From positions 1-64,000 of IMG/VR virus record IMGVR_UViG_3300017987_000001: 64,000 bases of DNA. One strand, given 5' to 3'. This document shows, piece after piece, positions 23,211-31,917 of the stretch (position 1 is the stretch's first letter; each line of letters starts with the position of its first letter). The position numbers and the translations under genes were made by a program. The notes under the pieces were generated by a model. The model did no database searches, had not been told where the DNA came from, and saw only the letters and a list, made by a program, of their open reading frames with translations. Origin of the DNA: a virus.

Positions 23211-23587
23211 TTGAGTACCTCCAGCTCCGCCACACCATCGTGGCACCACCAATCGAGCACGCCATCGTTGTGGGCGGAGTCGAAGTTGATCTCGCTATTG
23301 ATCCGGCGCATTCGCGTGGCGAAGATCTGCCGCGTGGTGAGCGACAGTTCGATGTCTTCGCGATCGTCGATGAGCTTGAAGTAGCTCTTCAGCGCCGCGT
23401 GCTCGGCGATGATCTCCGCGCCCTCTTCCTGCTCGACGATCATGACGACGCCCATGATGAACAGGACGCAGGCGCCGACCGATGCGAGCATGACGCCGGT
23501 GACGTGCCACCATTCGTACGTCTCGTAATTGACGGCGCAGTAGATGCCGATGAGCAGCATCACGAGCGGGATGGCCAGAATGATCAT
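23207..23587 (-). CDS. Membrane-anchored protein
   Basis: 126 residues. Two N-terminal hydrophobic helices (1-18 and 28-48), a charged helix and a Trp/His-containing C-terminus. The ATG overlaps the upstream stop (ATGA). No family recognised. Confidence 0.75.
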   Translation of the reverse strand: MIILAIPLVMLLIGIYCAVNYETYEWWHVTGVMLASVGACVLFIMGVVMIVEQEEGAEIIAEHAALKSYFKLIDDREDIELSLTTRQIFATRMRRINSEINFDSAHNDGVLDWWCHDGVAELEVLK

Positions 23588-24165
23588 CCCTGCCCCTTCA
23601 TGACTTCGTCCGCCGCAGGGCACTCACCCTGCGAGCGGCAGAAGCGTTCGATGCGTATCACCAGATTGATCCCGAGAACCCTCATGTTCTGGTCCGGGCT
23701 GTTCGCCAACGCGCCTGCGGCGAGCGCGACGAACGCCATGACGTCGTCGAACTCCCGCATGACGCCTGCCGCCGTCGCCAGCAGCATCACCTCGTCGAAG
23801 GAATCCACGGCGCATTGCCACAGTTCCTTGTCCAGAGGATCCTTGCCCTCGACCTTCAGCGGCGGCGGGAACGAGGTGAACGCCCGGCTGATCCTGCGCA
23901 GCACCGCCCACGTGAGACGGGTCGCTGCGGCGTAGGATTCGATCTTGTCCACCGCCTCCGTGATCGACATGTTCTCGTCCGGCTTATCGAGCACCAGCTC
24001 TCCGAAGGCGACCTTCGCGCCTTCGAAGTGCACGTCCTCGGCGATGTCGGTGGGCAGCTTCTTGAGTGTCTCGGCGTAGTCCTTGTCGCACATGTTGAAG
24101 TGTGCGCGCATTTCGGCGGGAGCGCCGCATACGATGCACTTCATATCGTTCGGTTCTTCTCCCAT
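23584..24165 (-). CDS. Hypothetical protein with N-terminal CxxC
   Basis: 193 residues. CIVC near residue 10 and another Cys about 15 residues on, then an Ala-rich helical domain. Nothing links it to a known family. TAATG junction upstream. Confidence 0.78.
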   Translation of the reverse strand: MGEEPNDMKCIVCGAPAEMRAHFNMCDKDYAETLKKLPTDIAEDVHFEGAKVAFGELVLDKPDENMSITEAVDKIESYAAATRLTWAVLRRISRAFTSFPPPLKVEGKDPLDKELWQCAVDSFDEVMLLATAAGVMREFDDVMAFVALAAGALANSPDQNMRVLGINLVIRIERFCRSQGECPAADEVMKGQG

Positions 24166-24473
24166 TAGTCTCCGTCCATCTCATCGAAGTCCTTGAGTGC
24201 GGCGAGGATGCGAGCCTTCTGCTCGGGCGTGGTCTTCTGATGAATGATCTCGCCCTTCTCCTCGTCCCACCCGACCGTGAACTCGCCCTGCTGCATCATG
24301 GCCAGCAGCCAGATGCTGACCTTGGCGAGGTCGAACTCTTCGATGATCTTTTCGAGGTTCCCGTGTGTCTCCCCGCCGTCCTTGCACGTCGCGGCGGAGA
24401 AGAGTCCCGCGAATTCGCGCGGCTCCAAGAACTGCGCCTTTGCTAGCAGGTCCGCCGGATTTGGCGCGACCAT
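24165..24473 (-). CDS. Hypothetical acidic protein
   Basis: 102 residues, helical, acidic, ending DFDEMDGD. The middle (LEKIIEEFDLAKVSIWLL) is a clear amphipathic helix. Overlaps the next gene by one base. No function can be proposed. Confidence 0.75.
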   Translation of the reverse strand: MVAPNPADLLAKAQFLEPREFAGLFSAATCKDGGETHGNLEKIIEEFDLAKVSIWLLAMMQQGEFTVGWDEEKGEIIHQKTTPEQKARILAALKDFDEMDGD

Positions 24474-24782
24474 CTATGCCTCCATTCCTAGTTCAACCTG
24501 AATTCGGTGCGCGCGGTCGGACAGCTCTTCCCATCCGCCCCGGCGCAGGTCGGCAGCCGTCTCCTTGCACTTCTCCCACGATCGGGCGCTCATTGGCTCC
24601 ACGCGAACGCTGGCTACCCACTGCTCCGGGTTGCGGATGCTTTCGCTCCACGATACGGATTGCACTTCGCGGCTGTTGATGGACTCGCCGACGCGCGGTA
24701 CTGCGGGCATCTCCGTGTCCCGGCACATGATGAGCGCCGCCATGCCGTCTTCGTTGGCGATCGGGAGCTGGATGGTGACCAT
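24474..24782 (-). CDS. Hypothetical protein
   Basis: 102 residues, beta-rich first half and a helical second half with AWRG-like Trp residues. The ATG at 24782 shares its A with the TAA of the preceding gene. No family recognised. Confidence 0.75.
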   Translation of the reverse strand: MVTIQLPIANEDGMAALIMCRDTEMPAVPRVGESINSREVQSVSWSESIRNPEQWVASVRVEPMSARSWEKCKETAADLRRGGWEELSDRAHRIQVELGMEA

Positions 24783-25276
24783 TACAGCGCCCACAGGTCA
24801 TCCTCCGTGAAGGAGAACCCGCTCAGTGCGGTGTGGATGTCGATCATCACGCGCGACTCGGCCGTGTCGATCTCCACCACCCCGTCGTTGAACGTGTACT
24901 TCACCTGCTGTACCTGCGTCTGCCCCTTGGCGAACGCGACGCCGGAGCGGGTGACGCGCCAGAAGCCCCGGCGTCCCCTGACCGAGTTCGGGCACTCTTC
25001 GATCAAGCCCCAGTACTTCAGACGGGGCCAGTCCCGACCGGTCTTGACGCCGAGCTTGTTGAGTAGGCGGGTGACGTGTATCCACTCGTCCGCCGGGTAC
25101 TTCTCGCGGTACTTGCACATGAGGACGAGTACCTTCGCCATGTCGCGATTGAAGCGCCTGCGGTCGGCGTGACAGCGCTTGCTGCAGCAGGGGCACTTCA
25201 CGGTGCGTCTTGAGCTTACCGCACGCCGCACATACTCCACGGCGTCGGCAAGCAGTGTGATCTTCGGCCTTCCCAT
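24782..25276 (-). CDS. Zinc-finger plus winged-helix-like protein
   Basis: 164 residues. CPCC...C near residue 28 suggests a zinc finger. The segment VTRLLNKLGVKTGRDWPRLKYWGLI followed by a strand and GFWRVTRSG has the spacing of a winged helix, so this may be a DNA-binding regulator. AAGGAG precedes the ATG. Confidence 0.7.
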   Translation of the reverse strand: MGRPKITLLADAVEYVRRAVSSRRTVKCPCCSKRCHADRRRFNRDMAKVLVLMCKYREKYPADEWIHVTRLLNKLGVKTGRDWPRLKYWGLIEECPNSVRGRRGFWRVTRSGVAFAKGQTQVQQVKYTFNDGVVEIDTAESRVMIDIHTALSGFSFTEDDLWAL

Positions 25277-25311
25277 CTATTGCTCCTTGATCTCCAGCAG
25301 GTATGTCGGAA

Positions 25312-26733
25312 TCACTTGCGAACCCTGTATAGGTGCCGTAGTGCTTGTTCATCCACATCCGGCCCCTTCTCGAACGGTCCGCGCCATTTCACGATCATCT
25401 TCGCATTGCGGAGGGGTGTTACAGTGCCGCACTCCTTACATGGCTCCACCTTCAGCAACTCCTTGATGGTGCGCCGCTTGTCACAGTTGGGACAGTAGCG
25501 ATACCTCACCTTGTGGCGCTGGACGCTGACTCTGTGGTCCAGCTTCGTTCCGGTGCCGGTCGCTATCTGGTCCCGTATCCGCAGTACGTAGTCGTTGCGC
25601 ACTTCGGTCACGTGATACGGCTTGGGCGGATTCTTTCTCTTGACCTTCGATGAGCCGGTATACTGCCGGGTCTGCAGCTCGTAGGTGATGTTCTTCGACA
25701 TCAGGTACTTTATGATTCGCAGCGGCATCCGCGTTTCGGTGGCCGTTCTCAGATCTTCGCCACCAAGAGTAAGCAGCACGATGCCATCGTCGTCGTATCC
25801 CTGATACGCTTCAGGCGCGTACCACGTACTCTGGTTTGGGACGGTGTATGTATTTGCCGTGGTCGTAATCTTCTTACGCAGTTTCAACATCCCACGATAG
25901 GCATGCCGCACGTTATCCGCCATCAGGTACAGATCGCAGAAGGACCAGCCGCCGTAGTCGACAGCGCCTCGATGTGCTGGTTCCACCCATACACTCTTGA
26001 ATGGCAATTCCAGCGGCTCATCGCTGGGGTACACGACCGTGTTCTCGATCGCATTCAATAGCTCATTGTCGAGGATGAAGAGCTTGGCCTTGAGAAGCGC
26101 TATGTGGCTCTCTATGATCACCCACTGGTCTACGATACCGTTCCGCTGGTCTCTCGGGATATCTAGCTCTTTCGATCCAGCGATTTCCCCGCAGCAGTGC
26201 AGTGTCACGCTGGTTATCCATGACATATAGACGCTCAGCGACGCACGTGTCAGTTCCACCGCTCGCGTGCCGTGCTTGCCTATTGTTGTGGGGATTATGA
26301 GGGCGTCGCCACGCAACTGCTTGCCCGCAGCTGTTTCCGCTGAGTGCACCTCTACGCCGCTCTCCTCCATCTTCGCTACCACTTTTTTGCCGCTCCCCAG
26401 CAGCGGAGCTGTAAATGCGTGTACCAAGCTCAGCTGGGTCTGCGTAGTTGTGATATACCCCTCCGGCCCGGCTATTCCGGCCAGTCCGGCTATGAGCTGC
26501 GCCTGTAGGAACAGGAACTTCTCTTTTGGCGTCATGAGATGCATTGCTCGGCTGAGCGGGAGCATGACCGTGGCAAGGATGAGGATTGCATTCGTCTGCT
26601 CTGTGGTCGTCACCTTGGCATCTATGAGCTTGCTCATCGCATTTATTCGATTTGTGGTTTCGTCCTCCGAACACTCTCGATCTACCGATCGTATTAGTTC
26701 GGCGATCGTATCATCGTAGTTGAGTGTCCTCAC
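25312..26733 (-). CDS. Unknown 473-residue protein with C-terminal zinc ribbon
   Basis: A largely helical N-terminal 230 residues, a mixed middle, and a C-terminal zinc ribbon (CPNC and CKEC, about 20 residues apart) near residue 430. GTG start after a G-rich ribosome site. Codon use looks less GC-biased than the neighbours, which could mean more recent acquisition. No family recognised. Confidence 0.8.
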   Translation of the reverse strand: MRTLNYDDTIAELIRSVDRECSEDETTNRINAMSKLIDAKVTTTEQTNAILILATVMLPLSRAMHLMTPKEKFLFLQAQLIAGLAGIAGPEGYITTTQTQLSLVHAFTAPLLGSGKKVVAKMEESGVEVHSAETAAGKQLRGDALIIPTTIGKHGTRAVELTRASLSVYMSWITSVTLHCCGEIAGSKELDIPRDQRNGIVDQWVIIESHIALLKAKLFILDNELLNAIENTVVYPSDEPLELPFKSVWVEPAHRGAVDYGGWSFCDLYLMADNVRHAYRGMLKLRKKITTTANTYTVPNQSTWYAPEAYQGYDDDGIVLLTLGGEDLRTATETRMPLRIIKYLMSKNITYELQTRQYTGSSKVKRKNPPKPYHVTEVRNDYVLRIRDQIATGTGTKLDHRVSVQRHKVRYRYCPNCDKRRTIKELLKVEPCKECGTVTPLRNAKMIVKWRGPFEKGPDVDEQALRHLYRVRK

Positions 26734-26858
26734 GTTGAGTCACCCCCCATCTCCCAGTCTGTATATAGTATGGTCCAAGCACTCTACGGGCGTAGAATGC
26801 TATCGCGCCCCCGTCACCAGCCTGTGTAGACGTCAGCATCGCTAACGCCAGCCGGTAC

Positions 26859-27314
26859 TTACGACGGGGCAGCTCTGAGGTTGTTGCTGACGGCGATTCG
26901 GCCGTTTCCGGGGCGATACTTCTTGGCGAGGTAGGCAGTGCCGCGCATGTAGGGTTTGTAGATCTCGACCAGTCCGTCACCGGCGAGTCGGGACCAAGCC
27001 TGCTGTGCGAACTCCGGCGTCAGCGTTCTGCCGAAGGGCGCGATGACTGGTCCGTGCCCGATCAGGACATGGTAGTGGATCACATCCCTGCGCTGCAGTT
27101 CCTCCCCGCGAACCCAGCGTAGCCCCGTGTGATGCTTCCAATACGTCTGGCCGTACAGCCGCCTGTTGAGCTTGTGAATCAGTTTGTGGAAAGCGTCCTC
27201 CGCACGACGACAGGAGGGAGTACCGCGAAACGTGAGGTGGCCGTAGAGATCCCACGAATACCGCCGTAGGAACTGGTCCCATGCTTCGATGTACTCATTG
27301 ACGTCAAGACTCAC
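26859..27314 (-). CDS. HUH-superfamily Rep-like endonuclease
   Basis: About 151 residues. Rolling-circle motif order is visible: motif 1 YGHLTF (24-29), motif 2 HYHVLI with His80 and His82, and a C-terminal YLAKKY with candidate nucleophile Tyr128. Such enzymes nick single-stranded DNA and stay linked through Tyr. It is unusual in a large tailed phage; it could act at a phage origin, on satellites, or be a domesticated Rep. The GTG at 27314 limits overlap with the next gene; a TTG at 27374 is an alternative. Confidence 0.8.
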   Translation of the reverse strand: MSLDVNEYIEAWDQFLRRYSWDLYGHLTFRGTPSCRRAEDAFHKLIHKLNRRLYGQTYWKHHTGLRWVRGEELQRRDVIHYHVLIGHGPVIAPFGRTLTPEFAQQAWSRLAGDGLVEIYKPYMRGTAYLAKKYRPGNGRIAVSNNLRAAPS

Positions 27315-27747
27315 CGACGCTTCCCGATGCAGCTCCGCGAGGAACAACTCTAGACTTTGTGAGGTCTGTGTCAAGAGTTTCTTCGAGATCTCCGACGGCG
27401 TCGATCACCATCCGGACGAGGTTATCGCCATCGACCTCGGCTATCGAGAACGGTGTCACGGCGTGGAGGCGTATCGGGTTGCCGAACACGTCGACATCCA
27501 CGGTCTCGCCGAAGAGCATCCACTCACCGTCCTTGAGCAGTGGCTGCAGTTGTCGCATGAGTGCCGGGGCGGAGAACCCGGAGTCGTAGGGCACGACGAG
27601 CTTGATGTGCATCGGCAGCGGCCCCTCCCAATGCACGACCGACTCCTCCTTCGCCTTGAATCGGTTCCACGCCCAGTACAGCTTGCTCGTCACGGCGTCC
27701 TTCTGGTCTATGGTTGTCGATCGAAGTAGCTGGAACATCCAACTCAT
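27304..27747 (-). CDS. Hypothetical protein beside the HUH gene
   Basis: 147 residues, alpha/beta, with LPMHIKLVVPYDSGF and an acidic helical C-terminus. Coupled upstream by ATGA and downstream to the HUH gene. It may work with the HUH protein, but this rests on position only. Confidence 0.75.
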   Translation of the reverse strand: MSWMFQLLRSTTIDQKDAVTSKLYWAWNRFKAKEESVVHWEGPLPMHIKLVVPYDSGFSAPALMRQLQPLLKDGEWMLFGETVDVDVFGNPIRLHAVTPFSIAEVDGDNLVRMVIDAVGDLEETLDTDLTKSRVVPRGAASGSVGES

Positions 27748-28496
27748 AGGATCTCACCTATCTTCGTGATGACGGCACTGACGCCTCCGTGCACGGTATG
27801 CCCTGCGGCACCCCGATTGTTGAACGCGTCCAACACTTTGTTCTGGGTATCGTGCGGGGTGAACCGCGAATTGATGATCGCCACATCCGCCTGTGGGATC
27901 CCTCGCTCGTGGCCATCCGACGGCAGGAACAGCAGTTCCGCACGTCCCTTGAATCTCGCGCTGATCTCGTGCGACTGGCTGGCGAGCATGCCCACCACCA
28001 GTACGCGCGGCAGCTTCTTCTCCGGCTTCGGTTTCGGAATCTCGACCTTCACGGGAACGGCACGACCCTCCAGCCGCGCTAGTCGCTGCAGGATCTCCTG
28101 ATGCTGGGTCTCCACACGCGCCATGATCTCTATCAGAAGATCCTCCGTGCTCGTCTTCTTGATGGCGTCGCGGCGTGCGTCGCTGACCATGTCCGTAAGC
28201 CGTTGCTTCAGGTCCGACTGCGTCTTCTTTGCCGTCGTTGCTTCCGTCTTGGCGCTCTCTAGAGCACGCGCCTTCTCCCGCATATCGCGGAACTTGGTCT
28301 TCAGCGCCTCGCTCAACCATGGGATGACCTTCACCGATGGAATGGTGCGTTGCCGATCCTTGGGTAGCTGAGCTTGGGCGCGGTTGATGATTGAGATCAG
28401 TGATGAGTCCGGATCATTCTGGCGCATTACGAACACGGCGTCGATCAGCTTGTGCTTCTCGTCGTCGTTCCAGTAGATCCGCTCCTTTTCAGCCAC
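27744..28496 (-). CDS. SANT-like plus DUF2325-like protein
   Basis: 250 residues. The N-terminal 60 (IYWNDDEKHKLIDAV and following helices) resemble a SANT/Myb-type helical domain. A coiled coil spans about 75-145. The C-terminal 100 (RVLVVGM, then ADVAIINSRFTPHD and HTVHGGVS) resemble DUF2325-like domains. GTG start after AGGAGGG. It contains copy 2 of the TTGNACGCGTNCAA element within coding sequence. Confidence 0.7.
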   Translation of the reverse strand: MAEKERIYWNDDEKHKLIDAVFVMRQNDPDSSLISIINRAQAQLPKDRQRTIPSVKVIPWLSEALKTKFRDMREKARALESAKTEATTAKKTQSDLKQRLTDMVSDARRDAIKKTSTEDLLIEIMARVETQHQEILQRLARLEGRAVPVKVEIPKPKPEKKLPRVLVVGMLASQSHEISARFKGRAELLFLPSDGHERGIPQADVAIINSRFTPHDTQNKVLDAFNNRGAAGHTVHGGVSAVITKIGEIL

Positions 28497-28512
28497 ACAC
28501 CCTCCTATGGAA

Positions 28513-28540
28513 ATGGCCCGACCATTACTGGCCGGGCCAT
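28513..28540 (-). terminator. Hairpin after the 28547-28753 gene
   Basis: A 12-bp stem with a 4-nt GTAA loop (ATGGCCCGGCCA and its complement, one G-U pair), directly downstream of the small gene on the minus strand and before the next ribosome site. The following bases are T-poor, so it may be a weak or Rho-assisted terminator, or a processing hairpin. Confidence 0.6.
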
Positions 28541-28546
28541 CTCTTG

Positions 28547-28753
28547 TCAGTACCTCGCGTCAGTCGTGTAGTCGGTCAGGCCGTGCATACGAATCCACTG
28601 CACGACGAATTCTGGCGGCGGGATCTTGGCGTCGAACGCCTCCCGCAACCGCTTCGGCTCGCAGTTCAGCTCGTCACACGCCTTGCGCGTTCGGATACGG
28701 AACTGCCTGTCGACTTCGAACCTCCACTCGGCAAAGGTTTTGTAGTTTGCCAC
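28547..28753 (-). CDS. Small hypothetical protein
   Basis: 68 residues, basic and aromatic-rich. AEWRFEVDRQFRIRT and a C-terminal WIRMHGLTD suggest two helices. GTG start after GGGAGC. It separates RNase H from the hairpin at 28513-28540. Unknown function. Confidence 0.72.
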   Translation of the reverse strand: MANYKTFAEWRFEVDRQFRIRTRKACDELNCEPKRLREAFDAKIPPPEFVVQWIRMHGLTDYTTDARY

Positions 28754-28762
28754 GGCTGCTCC

Positions 28763-29425
28763 CTACATCGTCGTGGTGCTGAGACCACACTGGGGGCATG
28801 TCGCTTCAGATGGTAACCTCGGAGCCTGACAGTGAGCGCACTTGATGACCTTGACCTTCACTTCCTCAAGCGTGTCACCTGCGTCAGGCAGTAACTGGAA
28901 CAGTTCTTGGTCGGGTACGAGGATGGGCTTCAGCGCCTTCCGCGCGTTGCCGGACAACTGATCGGCCTTCGCGTGCAACGGGTTGCTGTTGCGCGGAACC
29001 CACCGCCAGCGGATTCGGTACCCGCGCGTCTCGTACCAATCCACGACGGTCCACAAGTCCAAGTTGGCCTTACGTCCGTATTCGCGGGAGCCGCACTTGA
29101 TCGTGTACTCCGAGTCGGAGAAGACCCAGACACGGTACGGCGGATCCTTCACGGATTCGCTGAGCAACTTGTAGTAGTGGTAGCTGAGCGCCTCAGTATA
29201 CGCCGTCAGCTCCATCCTGTTCACGGTTGAGTGCGACCGTCCGCCAATGACGACTGCACGCGCGTGAAGCCGTCTATCGACTAGGAACGCTGAATACCCT
29301 CCCGCGCCCTTCCAGTCCAGCCCACTGCCGTCTCCGAAGAGCAGGAGATCCCACTGTGAGAGCGGGATCTCCTGACTCTTCAGGAAAGCGGCAAGCGGCA
29401 TCTCAGGCGAGGTTTTCTGAGTCAT
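28763..29425 (-). CDS. Ribonuclease HI with C-terminal zinc ribbon
   Basis: 220 residues. The catalytic set is D32 (FGDGSG), E72 (NRMELTAYTEAL), D104 (FSDSEYTI) and D155 (KADQLSG), typical of RNase HI cleaving RNA in RNA-DNA hybrids, for example primers. Residues about 190-215 add a zinc ribbon (CAHC, CPQC). The start overlaps the E1 gene's stop by 23 bases, so both are likely on one transcript. Confidence 0.92.
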   Translation of the reverse strand: MTQKTSPEMPLAAFLKSQEIPLSQWDLLLFGDGSGLDWKGAGGYSAFLVDRRLHARAVVIGGRSHSTVNRMELTAYTEALSYHYYKLLSESVKDPPYRVWVFSDSEYTIKCGSREYGRKANLDLWTVVDWYETRGYRIRWRWVPRNSNPLHAKADQLSGNARKALKPILVPDQELFQLLPDAGDTLEEVKVKVIKCAHCQAPRLPSEATCPQCGLSTTTM

Positions 29426-30170
29426 GCAGTACGTCGCCGGACAGGATATTGAGCAGCGTATCCCGATTCGGGCGCATCCCTCTCAGCCATCTGGTGAATG
29501 TGCCGACCACCAGTCCTGCGGCAATGTTCGCGCAGTAGATGGTCGACTTCGCGGTACAGGACTGCTGCAGCCCCTCGCCCTCACTGAAGAGCGTGCGCTC
29601 GTAGTAGTCCCGCTCGTCCGTGGCACTCACGGCGAGCACGCGCGCGATTTCGGAAGCCATGCGCGAGTCGATGAACAGGGCGTTGCTGTTGCCCTTGAAC
29701 TTCTCCGCGTACGCCTCCCATATTTCCTTCCGAACCTCCATCTTGTCAACAGCGGATATCACGACGAACCGCTGCGGCTCGGGCGGATCCTCTCCGTCCT
29801 CGACCGGCTCCGGCTCCTCGATCTTGATGTTCGAGATCATCTCGGGCCGGAACTTGTTCTTGGAGGTCTTGAGCGTGACCGCGCTGTTGATCTGGAGACA
29901 CGCCTCGGCCACGGCTTCGACCTTCAGCTTGCCCAGATCGGACTCGATGAATCCCTGAACGGCGAGGTTCTCGACGTCCACGGTGTCGAAGTCGACGATG
30001 CGGATGTTCTCGACACCGATGTGTGCCAGCTGCTTTGCGACGAGCGAGCCGATTGCGCCAACGCCGATCAGCGTGACGCTGGCCGACGCGACCTTCTCCG
30101 GCTTGATGATGTCGCGGTGCCGAATCGCGCGATTGCTAAGGTCCGGCGAATCCGGCGGCGTCGTCGTCAT
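29403..30170 (-). CDS. E1/ThiF-like ubiquitin-activating adenylyltransferase
   Basis: About 255 residues. A Rossmann-type nucleotide site GVGAIGS (36-42), acidic IVDFDTVDVENL (58-69) and SAVDK (139-143) match the ThiF/MoeB/E1 fold, which adenylates the C-terminus of a ubiquitin-like protein. Candidate thioester cysteines are C205 and C213 in LQQSCTAKSTIYCANIAAG. The two CxxC pairs of MoeB are absent. It is adjacent to JAB, E2 and Ubl genes. The ATG at 30170 is preferred; a TTG at 30269 would give a disordered extension over the JAB frame. Confidence 0.9.
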   Translation of the reverse strand: MTTTPPDSPDLSNRAIRHRDIIKPEKVASASVTLIGVGAIGSLVAKQLAHIGVENIRIVDFDTVDVENLAVQGFIESDLGKLKVEAVAEACLQINSAVTLKTSKNKFRPEMISNIKIEEPEPVEDGEDPPEPQRFVVISAVDKMEVRKEIWEAYAEKFKGNSNALFIDSRMASEIARVLAVSATDERDYYERTLFSEGEGLQQSCTAKSTIYCANIAAGLVVGTFTRWLRGMRPNRDTLLNILSGDVLHDSENLA

Positions 30171-31917
30171 CTCCGAGTTCGACGAGTCCTCCGGTTCTGA
30201 CGGTGTACTCTGCTGTAGCGTGCTCTCCAGCAGTGACTGCGTCTCCTCCATCGTCTGCTCTTGCGGCAAGCTCCGCCTCCACTTCCTTGCGAACTTCGCT
30301 GATGGTGATTACGTCAGTGTCGCGGCGGGCGAGCGCGGCGTCCGTTACGTCCGCTTTCTTCTCGTCTGCCGTCTTGGTGGCGTCATCGGGTTCCGCGAAA
30401 CCGGGCGCCCCGTTCGACCCCGAGCTGCATGTTGCTGCGGATACGGCTCCCGTCGCGCCGGTTTCGGCCTTCTTCTCGGACTTGTTCGCGTCCTTCGGAT
30501 TGCCCAGACACAGTTCGAGGTCTGCGGCTTCCTCGTCCTCGCGCAGGTCGATGATGTGCCCCACATTGGTGAGACGGGTGATCTTCAGCGGAGCGTACTC
30601 GCCATCGACGAATCGCCATGTGATCTCGCCGTATGCGACCGGCGATTCGGTGGCGATATCGCACAGGCTGTCGATGTCGTCCTCTTCCGAGGCATACACG
30701 TCGATGCCTTCGGCGTACTCGTACCACCCGAAGTCGGTGATGACGATGGTGCCGTTCTTGTAGCGCTCGATCTGCCAGATCTGCTCTACGCTTTCGCTGA
30801 CGAGCTTCTGCGCAGGATCATCTTCACCAGACGCGAGACGATGGCGCCCACCCCAGTCAGGAATCTCCTCCTGATCGAAGATGGAGCGGGAAGCGACGCG
30901 ACGGCGGGCGGACGAAAAGGACGAATCCGAGTTCGCCGGTGTCTTGGTCTCGAATCCCTCCGTCCCCTCATTGTCGCCACGATTCCACTGGTTGCGCCAC
31001 TCGCGCCAGTCCTGCTCGTCCATGTAGTGGCCGTAGTGCCTGCCACCGTAGTTGTCGTAGCAGCCGCCGTAGCTTCCGCCGCCGTGAACCGTGACGGACG
31101 AGCCGGACGTGTACGAGCGCGTGAGGATGTTCGCCTGATACTCCTCCTCCCACGCCTCGTAGTCCTCCTGCGTCACGCCGAGGAACGGCGGGTTGATGTC
31201 CAGCTGCACCTTCAGATCGGCCTCTCGACCTCCGCCGAAGACTTCGCCGACAATACCCTGCTCTTGGATGTTGTAGCGGAACTTGGCCTTGAACTCCCCG
31301 CCCTTCGCGAGGATGGCCATGATCGACCAGTCGCTCCCACCGAACACGTCGCGGAACGTAGCCACGTCCGTGCTGCTGGGACTGGCCGAGTTGCCCGGAT
31401 GCGTGTGCAACCAGATCCGGAGCACCTCCGACGGGTGCCATCCGACCTTGACCATGTCGTCGAGGTACTTGTTCAGCGCATCGTCGTCGAACTCGACCGA
31501 CGCGGCGCTCGCCTTCTGCTTGATGGTCAGGAAGTCGGCCACGTACAGAAGCTCGCTGCGATAGCTGAGGCCGAAACCGCTGATCTCGGTGGATCCCCGG
31601 TCCCTGAACCACTGCAGCTTCGCGTATGCTCGCGGACCGAGACGCAATGCGCCCGGAACGTTCGGGCGCGTGGCAACCTCCTTGCGCTCCGGCGTCTTCC
31701 ACGAGCTGATGGCCGAGTGCTGGCTCGCTGCGGAGCCACTGCTTCCACGCGACGTCTGCGCTGCGGCAGACGGTGTCGACGCGGACGAATTCGCCGGTAC
31801 GCTTGACCGCCCCTGATTGGGGTGGCCAAGCGTCGGCGTGTTACCGGCAAATCCTGCGGACGGGTTACTGATGATATTCTCCTCTCGTCGCCTTCTTCGA
31901 CGCCTTCGCCTACCCAT
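30136..31917 (-). CDS. JAB/JAMM metalloprotease (deubiquitinase-like)
   Basis: 593 residues. A disordered Ser-rich N-terminus with GFAGN, then a JAB domain (about 90-300). Metal motif: E110, HTH at 170-172, and S180..D183, a perfect HxHx7SxxD. JAB enzymes cut ubiquitin-like tails or isopeptide bonds. A second unknown domain, an acidic linker with GFAEP and a C-terminus AGFAGP follow. The ATG at 31917 gives an odd Arg8 run; an AGGAG 6 nt before an in-frame ATC may mark the true start. Lies between the E1 and E2 genes. Confidence 0.92.
   Translation of the reverse strand: MGRRRRRRRRREENIISNPSAGFAGNTPTLGHPNQGRSSVPANSSASTPSAAAQTSRGSSGSAASQHSAISSWKTPERKEVATRPNVPGALRLGPRAYAKLQWFRDRGSTEISGFGLSYRSELLYVADFLTIKQKASAASVEFDDDALNKYLDDMVKVGWHPSEVLRIWLHTHPGNSASPSSTDVATFRDVFGGSDWSIMAILAKGGEFKAKFRYNIQEQGIVGEVFGGGREADLKVQLDINPPFLGVTQEDYEAWEEEYQANILTRSYTSGSSVTVHGGGSYGGCYDNYGGRHYGHYMDEQDWREWRNQWNRGDNEGTEGFETKTPANSDSSFSSARRRVASRSIFDQEEIPDWGGRHRLASGEDDPAQKLVSESVEQIWQIERYKNGTIVITDFGWYEYAEGIDVYASEEDDIDSLCDIATESPVAYGEITWRFVDGEYAPLKITRLTNVGHIIDLREDEEAADLELCLGNPKDANKSEKKAETGATGAVSAATCSSGSNGAPGFAEPDDATKTADEKKADVTDAALARRDTDVITISEVRKEVEAELAARADDGGDAVTAGEHATAEYTVRTGGLVELGDDDDAAGFAGP

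Noticed and set aside
26711-26980. Open frame of about 89 codons between the HUH gene and the 473-residue gene
   Set aside because: No ribosome site, basic low-complexity product, and it overlaps both neighbours; read as a shadow.
26859-27314. HUH protein as an IS200/IS605-type transposase
   Set aside because: No flanking hairpin ends, no TnpB-like partner and no target duplication seen; the motif spacing fits a Rep-like enzyme equally well.
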